This document shows positions 40,756 to 51,875 of a stretch of 64,000 bases of DNA, piece by piece. This DNA comes from Zymoseptoria tritici IPO323. Taxonomy: Eukaryota > Ascomycota > Dothideomycetes > Mycosphaerellales > Mycosphaerellaceae. Within the stretch, counting starts at the first letter, position 1, and each line of letters opens with the position of its first letter. Location of the stretch: positions 62,001 to 126,000 of the forward strand of contig NC_018209.1 of the NCBI RefSeq assembly GCF_000219625.1, written 5' to 3'. The position numbers were made by a program, and so were the translations under genes. The notes under the pieces were generated by a model. It worked only from the letters and a program-made list of their open reading frames with translations. It was not told the DNA's origin and made no database searches.

Positions 40756-41990
40756 CTCGGAATCTCCGATTGCACCCACCGGCTCCCACTTCCCGCCTGT
40801 CTTGTATGCCTCGGAGTAATTTCGGTCAAACTCTCTAACGAATTCTGAAACTTCTTCCGCTCGAACCCTCTTTAACTCGAATTTTGAAACTTCTTTCGTG
40901 AATTGAAGGTCTTGTGTTGCGTTTGCGAGGTTGCAGGTCCGGCTGCGACCTTGTTGCATTATGTTCTCCTGTTTGCGAGGCCCGCAGTGTTGTAGAAAAA
41001 AGTCGATCTCTTCGACAGGACCGACCGATCTGGGTTTCGACACGCTACAGGACGCACGCGGGGTGACTTTAAGCGGCAATTGTCTCGGAGGAAAGCATAA
41101 TGTGCAAGTCTGTAGGGTCCGAGCAATGGCATACACATACGAACAGCTCAATCGCTCGGTTTTGAAAACTAGAAACCTAATATTCTCGATAACAAGAACT
41201 TCTAGGACGCCAAGATTGCTTCTGTGGACTTGAAGAAGGCTTTCCTGCATTCTGTTAAGGCTACGAACGTCGTATTTTGAAAGTTTGAAAGCGATTAACT
41301 CGACAGTCAGAGCACGTACGACCTTGCGAATGATTTTATCGACTGCCTGGACAGCGTTCTTTAATCTGGAAAGCACGCGCAAGCACTGGCAGGTTTCGAA
41401 AATGCGACGTGAAGTCAAAGGGGCGCCTGCCCGATGTCGGACACTAAGCTTTAGGAGCGCTTACCTCGACCTTGTGCCTAGCCTGTCTAGCCCCGTTAGT
41501 TGTCCTTCGCAACCCGACACCCGTCGGTCTAGTTTACCTGGATTTGGGAAGCCGAGACATCGGGATACTGTATCGAGCCTTTGCTAGACATACACTCCTT
41601 CCCTCCGAATTGTAGGAACTCGAATTTTTGATCTTTAAATCCGTTTTGTAGCCCGAGCGAGCCTGCAAGAAGGCTGCAGCTTTGTCTGCTGTGCTTATAG
41701 AGATGCTTCTTGCTTCAGACGAGTCCGTAGCTTCCGATCAGATGCCTAAGTTCTTAACATTGCATGCGTTCTGGACTCTTTACGTTTTTCCTGTTGCTTA
41801 CCAAATTTCGCCGGGAACGCCGACTTGGGAATTTTGCGACGGCTCCACGGCGCAAAAGATAGACTAGCCTGTGTTCAGAAGATTCAGCTCGCGTCCTGTT
41901 CACAAAAACCTCGGAAAGATGTATCTTTTGCGTGTATCTCGCGGCCTAGCAAATTTGAGTAAGAAGCAAGACTCTCGTGTTCCGGAGAAT
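40756..41990. other. Unclassified, probably repeat-derived DNA
   Basis: Less A+T-shifted than the transposon block. A 222-codon minus-strand open frame (40750-41418) and a plus-strand fragment (VDLKKAFLHS, near 41225) are suggestive of an old element, but I cannot assign a class. Confidence 0.35.
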
Positions 41991-42905
41991 GTCGTAGACA
42001 GGTCTGCGACTGCTCTACAACTGTCTGCGACTATCGTAGAAATCTTAGCTAGGAGTCGCAGAATTCTGCGACTACTCTGCGACTGTTCTGCGACTAATCT
42101 ACGACTGTTCTGCGACTATCGTAGAAATCTTAGACTATAGTCGCAGAATTCTGCGACTGTTCTGCGACTGTCCTAGAAATCTTAGATAGTCGTAGAAATC
42201 TTAGACAGTAGTAGCAGATTTCTGCGACTGTCGCCGACTGTCGTAGACTTCTTAGACAGCAGTCGTAGATTTCCGCGACTATCGCCATCTGCCGCAGATT
42301 TCTTAGACAGTAGTCGCAGATTTCTGCGATATAAACGCGGACTTCTGCGACTATTGCTATCTGTCGCAGACTTCTTAGACAGCAGTTGCAGATTTCTTAG
42401 ACAGTAGTCGCAGATTTCTACGACTGTTGCCGCCTTCTGCGACTATCGCTATCTGTCGCAGACTTCTTAGATAGCAGTTGCAGATTCCTTAGACAGTAGT
42501 CGCAGATTTCTGCGACTGTCGTCGCCTTCTGCGACTGTTGCTATCCGTCGCAGACTTCTTAGACAGCAGTCGCAGAAATCTAAGATAGGAACGTAGATTT
42601 CTGCGACTATAGCTAACTGCTGTAGAAATCTTAGACAACAGTCGCAGAAATCTACGACAGTCCGAGAAATCTTAGATAGTAGTCGCAGAAATCTGCAATA
42701 GTCGTAGAAATCTTAGACAGTAGTAGCAGAAATCTTAGACACGATCGCGACTATTGCAGAAGTCTGCAGCCGTCGCAGAATTCTTAGAAAGGGACGCAGA
42801 AATCCTAGACAGTTCTAGGATTTCTGCGACTACTCTGCGACTATTCTGCGACTACTCTGCGAACATTCTGCGAATTCTGCGACAGTGCTGCGAGTGTCTG
42901 CGAAC
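41991..42905. repeat. Minisatellite of TCTGCGACT / AGTCGCAGA units
   Basis: About 0.9 kb built from the 9-mer TCTGCGACT, its reverse complement AGTCGCAGA, and variants with CTTAGAC. Two consecutive 92-base higher-order units can be aligned (42347-42438 and 42439-42530) with few substitutions, and a third begins at 42531. Both orientations of the core alternate, so single strands could fold into many hairpins. No coding frame survives. Confidence 0.85.
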
Positions 42906-43949
42906 TCTATAGCTTGTCCCCGCGACTATGTTAGTACTAACCCGCTTGCAACGCGTGTCTCTCGCAACTGCTGCTTCTTTAGCCTAACTGCGGGTCTGCA
43001 TCTGATAGAACACAAGAAAAGCTTTCTTTTAAGCTACTCGGTATGTAGCTAGCTATAGTATCTGTAACGATATATAAGTATATACTCCGAGACGCAATTT
43101 TAATGTTTCGCAGGCACGCACGTAATAGAAGACGATTAGCCCTTTATTTTAAGCTACTCGGTGTGTCGCTAGCTACTATAGTCGTAGAGATATGTTAGGA
43201 GGATACTTAGGAGCCTATAGCTACGCTTAAGGGCACTATAGATTAATCTATTATAGAGTTCTTTAGATAATAAAGGTAGTATAATAGTACTAGGAGGCGT
43301 ATATAGACGCCTAGGAGCGACTTAGTAGTAAATATAGTAGGCGTATAGAGGAAGTTTCTACTACTATAGATAGGTAAGTATACTAATAGCGCTCTACCTA
43401 ACGTACCTACTCTTAGTAACGGCCTTTGCGCCTCTTACTTATATTCTAAAATATTCTATATAGGGCGCTTACTCTAAGTTACTAGTATAGATTATCTCTA
43501 CTATATTTAGTTATATTCTAGTAGAATATCTAGAAAGTAAATATATAGTTATTAGAGAAATATTAGATTAAAGAATCTATAATACTAAGCTTTAATCTAT
43601 AATCGGACCTTTAATTATTACTATTCTAGTCGTAGTACGAATAGACTTTATAAGGGTCTAAACTAAAGTTATATATAAAGGTCTAGATCTAAATATATAA
43701 AATTCCAAAGCTACTAAAAAGAAGATCTATCTAGAATAGTAAAACGTTTAAGCTATACGCGCGCGTAGCGTTGCTTAGCGTATACGTAGCCTTCTACTCG
43801 GCTAAAAGGAAGCTTGTTCCCGATTTAGCCTAGTAGATTTCTAAACTAGCGTTCGTCCGTTAGGCGTTAGCCTAGGTATTAGTATAGCCGATATAGCCTT
43901 AGGTACTAGCCTCTAATACGACTATACCTCGCGATTACTTAGACTACTT
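42906..43949. other. A+T-shifted, RIP-like relic DNA
   Basis: Composition like the transposon interior (many TAG, CTA and TATA strings). A segment near 43028-43062 recurs imperfectly near 43138-43172 (TTTTAAGCTACTCGGT). No domain could be read, except possibly the upstream part of the condensation-domain relic. Confidence 0.5.
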
Positions 43950-44498
43950 AATCTAATATAGATAGCTATACTAATAAAGACGTTTATACCTATATCCGTC
44001 GCGCTTAGTAAGGATGCCTACGACGTAAGTATAGTAGTAGAAGGTATATATAGTATCTAGGACTACCTTAGTAAGTTCGGCTAGTTTAGTTAGACTTCCT
44101 TCTATAACATTATGCGTAGTGTTAGTTAGACGGAAGCTCTGTTTAATTCCTACATTAATCTCCTGTACCGTAGCAATAGTAGCCTAGAAGGGACTAGTTC
44201 CTCGTCGGTGCCGTTAAAGATAACGACGCTCGAGCAGTTAACGCTATCCTACAACACATACTCTACCGATTCGATGGCCCTAGAGCAATACGCGCCGCCG
44301 GTCCGCGATCTTAATACCTCGTACATCGCTTTCGAACGCCTCGGTGTCGGTGTTATAATAGATCGCGACGACGAAGGTGTTTCGCTAGGCATTCGATGCG
44401 ACCGAAGCTTGTTCGCTATCGAGGAGGTAGATACATTTGCTCGACGGTTCGTAGGTAACCTCTCCGCGCTCGAGAAAGTCTTTATGTCGGTCGCCTAA
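43950..44498 (+). pseudogene. NRPS condensation-domain-like relic, C-terminal part
   Basis: From about 44120 to the TAA at 44498 one frame reads TEALFNSYINLLYRSNSS, then LEQLTLSYNTYSTDSMALEQ and GIRCDRSLFAIEEVDTFA. The arrangement and the final LF...EEV...F pattern resemble the C-terminus of nonribosomal peptide synthetase condensation domains. Upstream of ~44180 the DNA is full of TAG stops (for example a TAG where Trp is likely before TEALF); downstream it is clean. The mutated zone therefore ends inside the relic. No start codon, no other NRPS domain. The assignment is from pattern memory and could be another acyltransferase-fold protein. Confidence 0.38.
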
Positions 44499-45471
44499 AT
44501 AAGCTATGGGCTACGCTGGGGCACACTACTGGTCGCATAGGCTGCTGTCGTCGACCTGCGGACCGTACAGGGACATACACAGACTGCTCAAAAAGGAAAA
44601 GGCGCGAGGTCATGTGCTCGTTGTTAATCCAAGTACATCAGGGCGTGAACGAGAAGAGGACTTGGTCCCGATCGATGGAAAAACAAAGCCTCGAGAGGAG
44701 GCCGAAGAGAGCCTTTTGCGATGGACAAGGACGTTGATCGAAGATGCTGTAGAAAGGAATCAAACTCTCGACAGAACGTCCGACTTCGCATTCCGGCTTA
44801 TCTGTAGGACTTTCACGGTCATTTCTAAGGTACAGAGACCGACCTGCAAGCGGTGGATGTGCCGCTCCTGATGCACACCTCAACGCGATGAGTGACAGCT
44901 TCCTCTCGGCATGGCCGAAACCAGCAGGTCAGCCCTGCGTAGCACCTCCGTGCGCAATGGACGTGCAGACACCGAACACGTCGACTGGATTCTCGGAGAT
45001 ACTCTCGTCGATGAACAGACCTCCAGTCCAGACTCCGAATGACTAACACAGCGAGAGAGTACACGCCGAGTCTCAGCGGCCTTTCAGATGCTCTCAGTCG
45101 TCGATGATGCTATGTTGTTGAAACCTTGGCCTTCGCATCGATGCACCCACCTCGCTCTTCAGCTTGTCCGGAACTTCGCCAGCTACCTATGCGATTTGCG
45201 CACACCTGCCAGCTTAACCCTACTGCTTACCCCCTTTCTGCAAGATAATGAGCACCAATTTCGTGTTGCTTCCGAGGAGACAGCGTTTTGAGCACGACCA
45301 TTAACAAATGCTGGAGATGAAAGCAATAGTTCAAATGGAGAGTCGAGGTTTTGCTATTGTCAAGACGTTTCAGATTGGCGGGCTGCACCACACGCCGCTT
45401 CACTTCACCACCTTCGATTACCTCCGCATTTGCGCTTGACCTTCAGGTTCCGGAAAGTATTCAATACACCG
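44499..45471. other. Intergenic, no supported gene
   Basis: Normal composition. A 121-codon plus-strand frame at 44506 has no recognisable feature. Confidence 0.4.
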
Positions 45472-45977
45472 TCAATTGTAGCAGCTGGAACCCGAGCAGT
45501 TTGGATCTCCGTCTGCGCCATTGGCAGTGCAATATCTGGCGAAGGTTGGTTTGTCGACGCAAGCTGTAGTTTTCGTGTCAGCAACGTTTTGCCTTGGGAC
45601 GTCCGCGCGGACAAAGCGCAGAAGAGTTCGAAACGTACTCGGATCGTAGCAGTACAAGTCGTCTTTGTTCGGCCCGTCGCCGCCGACGCGAAGGGTCTGT
45701 CCTTTCCAATGCGAGCAGGCTGGCGAAAGGATATCAGCGATCAATATGGTCAAAGAATAGATAGACAACGAGTCTGCAAGGATGCGACCGATCCTTACCA
45801 ACGCCGGTTTGATAGTTCACGGAAGTGCCGTCGATCGTACAAGCACAGTTGTCGTAACTTTGCGCAGAGACTATAGCTGGACCGACGGCCGCCATAGCAA
45901 GGATGGCAAAGAGGTTCTAACTCGGATCAGTCAAATGCAATGAGAGAGTGCGAAAGGGGAATGCGCCTAACCTTCAT
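45472..45977 (-). CDS. Small secreted eight-cysteine protein, four exons
   Basis: Predicted exons: 45972-45977 (only ATG AAG), 45799-45916, 45639-45719 and 45472-45563. Introns are 55, 79 and 75 bases; all have GT-AG ends and the last carries a GTACGT donor and CTGAC branch. Phases agree and give 98 residues. The signal peptide forms only after joining the six-base first exon (MKNLFAILAMAAVGPAIVSA). The mature part has eight cysteines (NCAC, VAC, LYC, DPTC, RYC, PNC, SSC). A TATATA box lies 100 bases upstream. Unknown function; secretion is well supported, an effector role is inference. Confidence 0.72.
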
Positions 45978-47025
45978 TGTGTTACTGGGAGCGCGAAGCT
46001 GCGTGTCTTCAAAGATGTTGAGTTGTGGAGATGCTGATGGAGAACGAAATGGGAGTCGGGAGGTCGCGACCTTTCTCTATATAGGGTTGACATCGGACAA
46101 AGGGAAACAAGTGCCGCAATCCGGCAACGAACAGCAGGGTTGTCGAGTACCGGCAAGCAACGGTTTCAAGCCAGGTTGTGTGATCCTGTTTACTTAGGGC
46201 ACAAGCAGCTGACTGTCCCTGCGCCGGCGAACTGGCGAGGGTACACTTGCTCTCGAAAACTCAATCGAAGCACCTTCCGGGCAAGTATCGACGACTTTCC
46301 GAGCTGAGATTGGCGCGGGAACGCTTCAAGGGGCGGCCACTAATTCCTGTATACAGGGTAGGGGTTGCATTGTAAGTGTTAGGCACTGTGCATATGCATC
46401 GACCAGTTTTCTCTCCGTGAGCAGTCCACGCCAGGAGAGACCGGACAAAAGCATTGGGGTCGACGGCACGACGTGCGTAGCCTAGCGATGGGATGCTGGC
46501 CATCGACCCGTGCTTCAAATTTGTGGAAAGACCAGTTTAGTTCCCACGCGGACGTAAGCTGGAGAACGCGCGGCTGCGGCTGGAAATTGCGGAGTAGAAT
46601 GTCAAGCATGCTTCCTGAAATTCCGCGAGCTACCGTACTGCCTATTAAAGGACTGCCTGGTCCATTAAATTACTCTTCAAACTTAGGCGGCCTGTTCCTC
46701 GCCAATCCGGGCTCGTGCGGAAATGGACGCTGTCCACGTGCAAGTGTGATTCGTAACGGCGGGGGGCACGCATAGCAGGCCGTCCTTGGTCCTCCGAGCT
46801 GACGCCAGCGAGATCACATGGATGTTCACGATCGACACAGTGATCCTAGCTGTTTAACATGAGATCATGTGTGAACATGTCTTCGGGTCGACAAGCACGA
46901 CCAACACAAGTGCAGCAGTAGAGAAGTGTGCGGATCTTTAAACCTCGCCTTCATTCATTCATTCTCCCCACATTTCTACCGCCGCAACAACAGTGCCGTC
47001 CCTCATCGAGCTATTTCAATCCCCC
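45978..47025. other. Intergenic
   Basis: Promoter of the eight-cysteine gene and upstream region of the acetylesterase relic; nothing else recognised. Confidence 0.45.
46078..46083 (-). promoter_or_regulatory. TATA box of eight-cysteine secreted gene
   Basis: TATATA about 100 bases upstream of the minus-strand ATG at 45977. Confidence 0.45.
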
Positions 47026-47333
47026 ATGGCAACGTCTGCGTCCGCGGCAGCCGCACCGACCGTCTATCTCGTGGGCGACTCGACCATGGCGGCGAAAAGA
47101 AGCAAGTCAGCAGATAGTGACATTTGCTCCTAGGACAACGGAAGCATGGTGACGAGATTCCTGCACCTCTGCAGCGACGGCACTACCGCAGGCTGGGGCG
47201 CGTTCCTCTCACACTTACATTGGTCTTGCGGTGTTCAACAATGCCAGAGCCGGCCGGTCGGCCCGCAGCTTCACGCGGGAGGGAGGATTCCATGCCATTG
47301 CCGCAGTGATCAAGAAAGACGAGATCATCGTCT
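47026..47333 (+). pseudogene. Rhamnogalacturonan acetylesterase-like (CE12, SGNH) fragment
   Basis: Exon 1 (47026-47105) reads TVYLVGDSTMAAKRS, the block I nucleophile motif of SGNH/CE12 esterases. A 69-base intron ends at CTCTGCAG, and exon 2 (from 47175) continues DGTTAGWGAFLSH in phase. At 47215-47216 an extra T shifts the frame. The correct sequence continues one frame over as NNARAGRSARSFTREGGF, the next conserved block, to IKKDEIIV at 47333. There the GHND block should follow, but no match is seen. So this is a 5' fragment with a frameshift and lost 3' half. Intact family members deacetylate pectin side chains. Confidence 0.72.
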
Positions 47334-48140
47334 CGCCAGCGCCGTCGCTTCACCCTGGCCTTGCCTCCAACGGGATCGGCCGAACTGCTTGAGAATTGAT
47401 TGCGATCCTTGTTGATGAATTTGATAGACCCGACAGTAGGGGCCGTCCATGGAAGGCGTAATGTTCCACTTTTGCATGGCATGGACGTACAGGCCGTGGA
47501 CTGCATACGGGAAGCAGTGCTGACGCTGAAAACCCAATCGGTGCCCATATCGGGCAGGTATCGACGAATTCTCGACTCTGCATTGGACCGGAGACGTCGG
47601 TATTGTCTCCAGGATACAGGCACTGCTTCATGCTTTTGATCCAGAGTCTGTAAGACTGGATGCCACTGCGTTGATGGTGTGCAGGCCGCACCAGTTCGCC
47701 GCGGACGAGAGAGGACATTGTGCTGGGTTAGATGGTGATGCTGCTGGCTATCTTCGTCCAAGTGTGATCGTTCGAGAGGCGTTGCTCGGGTTGAAATAGC
47801 TGGTCTGGCAGGCTGACTGTGGGAGCCGGACGGTAGTGTATATATGCTTGCCGTCCGACAGCACATGTTGCTTTGCCGATGTGAACCTGCTGATAAGTTG
47901 TCTTCGACCGGATAGGAGTACGTCATGCTGCCTATGCGGCTAAAGGTACCTTAGCACCTGCATCTGGTTGTTACACTGGAGGAGCACACGAGCTGTGATC
48001 ATCCGCTCAATCGCTGCACACCACAGAGAACCGTCAGCCTCTTCGACCACATGGTCTGATGATACGAGACTTGCTCTTGTCGTTCTGTCTGATATATCGT
48101 TCGTTGAATTGACTTCAAGTTCGATCTTCGAAGCGGAACC
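47334..48140. other. Decayed sequence downstream of esterase relic
   Basis: A 247-codon minus-strand open frame (47183-47926) overlaps the relic. Its composition is Ser/Arg/Pro-rich as expected for a shadow frame. No intact gene supported. Confidence 0.4.
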
Positions 48141-48386
48141 TCAAGCGAGTGAGCGACTTACCGAAACTCTGAACCTGCAGATGCTAAACGCCTCGCTATG
48201 TGAAGTGACAGGTGGGAGGACCATCTGATTGACAAGCTGCATCCAATCAGCTGAGACAATGCCGGAATTCAGCGTATGTCTTAGCAATTCTGTGCCCCAT
48301 TCCCGAGCTGAGGAGGCCATCCCGGCGAGTTGCGGTGGTGTGGCGGAAGGAGTCAATCGTGCGGTGATCTGATGAAGGAAGTCCAT
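48141..48386 (-). CDS. Possible small hypothetical protein
   Basis: 81-codon frame from MDFLHQITARLTP to SRSLA. The amphipathic, Ala/Leu-rich first 55 residues (MASSAREWGTELLRHTL) look coding; the last ~15 residues may be read into an intron. No homolog recognised, no splice support. Could be chance. Confidence 0.25.
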   Translation of the reverse strand: MDFLHQITARLTPSATPPQLAGMASSAREWGTELLRHTLNSGIVSADWMQLVNQMVLPPVTSHSEAFSICRFRVSVSRSLA

Positions 48387-50172
48387 CGTGTGGTGTTGTG
48401 GTGTGGTTGACGGTGGTGAGGAAGAAGGCGGTGCCAATCCGGAGTTCCAAGATGGTGATGGTGGTGGTTGAAGAAGAAGAGGAAGAGATCCAGAAGTAGA
48501 AAAGACATGGTAGTGGAGGTGGCAGAACAACGCAGAATAGCATAGATGTCAATCATGTGAAGCCTGCTGTCATATGCACAAAGTCAGTGAAAATGATGCC
48601 TTGGAGAGCTTGCCGGCCGAAAGCAGCCTGCGTGGTCTGAGAGAGATGTTAATATATAGAGATTATCATGCAAATGATCAGAGCTCTCGATCCTTCATCT
48701 CCAGATCTTAGACGGCGGCGGCCTGTCCCCTTCCTTGATCCAGAAGATCTCCTCCGCGCTGTCGATGGAAGTGCGCACTGATCTTGGCGGAGGCAATGCG
48801 AAAGGAACGAAGTCCACCATACGGAAGCAGACCTAAGCCGTCAGCACGGTCGAGAGCAGGAACGGTTGTCCAGGGATGTGTACCTTCTTCGTGTTCGTGC
48901 ATGTGCGGCATGCCGCCCAATCACCATCCACAATTGCCGTCGGCGAGCCCTACCCCTTGCGCCACGACTCCATGCAGTACTTGCTCTTGTTAACCGCTTC
49001 CAACCATTCGCCTGACTTTGCGGCGCAATCCACAGCGCTCTCTGTGGCTCTGCGCTGGACAACCGCTGGGAGTTCGGACCACGAGAGGAAGCAATCAACA
49101 TCTTCACAGGCACAGGGTTAGTACGGAGCTCCCACGAGTAGGGCATCCGAGCAGGCCTACCTTCCGCTTCCCGATAGCGACCCTGTATGATCCCCGTGAG
49201 GCGATCTCCGGACATCGGCTCGGTATCCTCTTAAGTAGTGTGTCTTAACTGGCTATTCGTGAGAGCGGGATCGATCATGGCAGTGCCGGAGCTTGCTGGT
49301 AGTGTAAAGTGAGGATGAAAGCGTGGGTCGAAGTGATGATCGAAGTGATGATCGAGGCGAGGAGTTGCAGGATCTGCTGGTGACAGGTGGTCTGCTGCTT
49401 CCACGGCGGCCCTCGTCCTCGGACACTTGAGAGGAGGCTCCTTGCTCGATCCTGGGATCACTTGCTTGAAAGATGGTGGTCTCGCAGACGCCAGTCAGGG
49501 AGGCGTATGCTCGGTAGCACCGGTCGAGGAGCGCATCCGAATACTATGTTTGAGAGTGGGAGCAGTAAGGGTGTGTATTGTAAAGGAGATGAATTGACAT
49601 CGCGAGAGATGACATGTTGGAGACGTCTGCTCCTTAAGCACTTCCGGTGGCAGGCGCGCCCCATCGCACATGCTTGCCTCGACATCGCAGCATGAGGTGG
49701 ACGGATTGCCTTCAGCCCGCTGAGCGCGGACACGGGCCGGGTTGGCCGGGCTGCACTCCGCACTTGACGAAGCGGAGAGATCGCCTCCGTGCTATCGTCC
49801 CTTCTATACACACCAATTTACACGTACGTGTCCCTTTACTATTACATGAGCATTTCGATACGTTGCTCTGTCAAATTACATGTGAGCCTGAATGAGAAAA
49901 CCTACCAGGAGACCTGCGCGCCTTGATAAACTGTCCTTTCAAGTCACGTGTACGCCTCGAGAGGCTGGCCTAGTCAGTTACATGTTCGCTTTGAGGAGAG
50001 GTCCTGCTAACTACGTAGCTCACCGTAACCATCACATGCTCTCCCAGGACTCGGCGGACGTATCGTAGCATCGCGGTGCACGATGGATAGCTTCATGATC
50101 TCCACCCACCCCTCCATCCGCACATTGAAAGCCGTCAACATAAAAGCGAGCAAACAACTCCACGGTACCCTC
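48387..50172. other. 1.8 kb without a supported gene
   Basis: Broken stretches with coding-like composition occur on the minus strand (for example WAACRTCTNTKK near 48890), interrupted by stops. They may be remains of a cysteine-containing protein gene. Nothing can be called. Confidence 0.4.
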
Positions 50173-51606
50173 CTACAGTTTCCTCTTCTGCGCCGGATTG
50201 GTTCTCTCGGCATTGAGCTTCTCAAGGGACGGCACGACCTTCTCCAGCGCCGTCTGGTATGCATCCCGCTGCTCAGCTATCTTTGCTCGCTCAGCGAGGG
50301 CTGCATCACGTTCTTGTCTCATCGCTACTACCTGCTCATGCATTGAGACCGTAGTCTCGCCGCTGCCAGTCTCGAGCAAGAGCGGGGTTAATACCCTGAT
50401 GCGCTCCTTATACGTATCGCGCTCACTTCTCAAGGTCCCCATCTGGGAGTTGGACTCTTCCTGCATATCCGACAATTGCTTCTTTAGCCTGCCGATCTCA
50501 TGGTGCTGCTTCTGCAACAGGCAGCTGGCTTCTCGCTCGGTCTTTCCCATCTCGGCGGCGTATTCATGGAACTCATCCTGTCCGTGCTGGAGCTGATCCC
50601 GGAACGCTTGCTCAATTCTGCTCATTTCGACGGCGTTCTCGTGGAGCTGGTTATGCTGCTCCTGTAGGAGGCAGCTGGCCTCTTTCTCGGTCCTGCCCAT
50701 CTGGATGGCGTACTCGACGAAGCGATCGTGCTGTTGCTGGATGAAGCAGCTCGCGATGTCCTCAGTGCGGGTCATTGCCCGGTAATACTCTCGGTAGGTC
50801 TTCCTATCTTCATGGTGCAGCAGCCTTCTTTCAGCAATCTGGTCGTGTTGAAGTTGGAGAAGACCGCTGGCTTCCCGCTCGACCCTGCTCATGTCTCGGA
50901 CAAAAACATCGTGGGAGGCTCTGGTCTCGAAGAGCTGCACACAGTTAGCGAGTGGATCCCAGAGAAACACTTCCAACAACTTACGCTTTCATTGGCGGCG
51001 ACGACTCTCGCCTGGGCATCCTCGACGAGCTTGTTGCTTCCGGCCTGGAGCACCCCCGACAACTTTTTTGTCGCGATTTCGATTGCCACAGCAGCGTTCT
51101 CTTCCGTGCCATCGAGTTCCGTTAGGATGGCCTCAGTCATAGCCGCCTGCCCAATCAGTTCCTCTCTCTTTTCGTCGATGAGTTCCTCGACCTCGCTCAT
51201 TGTCATCTTAGCCAATGCTTCCTCGGACAGCTCGACTTCCTCTGGTGAATCCGGATTCCGAACGGCAAGTGCGTTTGACGCCTTCAGGAGTGCGCTCGTG
51301 CCTGCGAGGAATGTCAGAGAGACGTTCACATGTCACTGATCAATCGCATACGTACCTGCGAAGTTCCTGCTGAATGCACTGATGTGGCCCGTGAATGAGC
51401 TGAGGGTAGTCTGGCCCTGACCGCGACCGGCAGTCCGAATCCCTTGGGCATTTTTCTTGGAGGCAGGCCCAGTGCCCTTCGGGACGTTTATGTTGTAAAG
51501 TTGGTGTGCTGATGAGGTTCGGGTAGGGGATATTGTCGGTTAAGCCGTCAGTGAGAGTGATACTGATCGTAGCAGTCGGAGTCACTTCAGCATCACTTCG
51601 AAACAT
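50173..51606 (-). CDS. Coiled-coil protein of unknown function
   Basis: Exons read as 51597-51606 (uncertain), 51356-51508, 50985-51301 and 50173-50934. Introns: 88, 54 (GTACGT donor) and 50 bases (GTAAGT donor). Phases agree, giving 413 residues. The N-terminal part is small and polar (TLSSFTGHISAFSRNFAG). A Glu-rich region follows (EEVELSEEALAKMTMSEVEE), then a ~250-residue coiled coil. The coil carries a repeated heptad-like unit beginning GRTEKEASCLLQEQHN / GKTEREASCLLQKQHH, seen about four to five times with variation. The C-terminus is basic (PAQKRKL). No domain recognised. Divergent from the acidic gene at 51876. Confidence 0.65.
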
Positions 51607-51875
51607 ATGCGCGCGGCGCGGAAGGCGCGCTTCTAGCCACAGACTAGCGCTGCGACTGTGGCTCGATATCAACAGTACGTCGCGGAGTTCTACCTTACCC
51701 CGCCACAATCTCCGCGACCTCGAACCGCTTCATCTATCGCTCGAAAGACACAACACGAACCAAGGCCACGCGCGGTCGCGCCCTACCGCTCAAGATTGAC
51801 ACGTGCAAGAAGGTGAACTACCCTCTGACTCCCGCAGAGACCCGTGCGGATGAGGAACGCTCAGACGAGGAGGCC

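Noticed and set aside
40750..41418. 222-codon minus-strand frame as a possible retroelement gag or pol
   Set aside because: No retroelement motif could be confirmed; listed only as unclassified repeat-like DNA.
41991..42905. Minisatellite considered as a CRISPR array
   Set aside because: Units are contiguous and mutually diverged, in both orientations, without unique spacers; the organism is a fungus.
44506..44871. 121-codon plus-strand frame following the condensation-domain relic
   Set aside because: Not in frame with the relic and without recognisable sequence.
47183..47926. 247-codon minus-strand open frame
   Set aside because: Overlaps the esterase relic, is Ser/Arg/Pro-rich as expected for a shadow frame, and shows no domain.
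48708..49215. Minus-strand frames with a C-x2-C stretch, possible zinc-binding protein
   Set aside because: Interrupted by stops in every frame and no consistent intron model.
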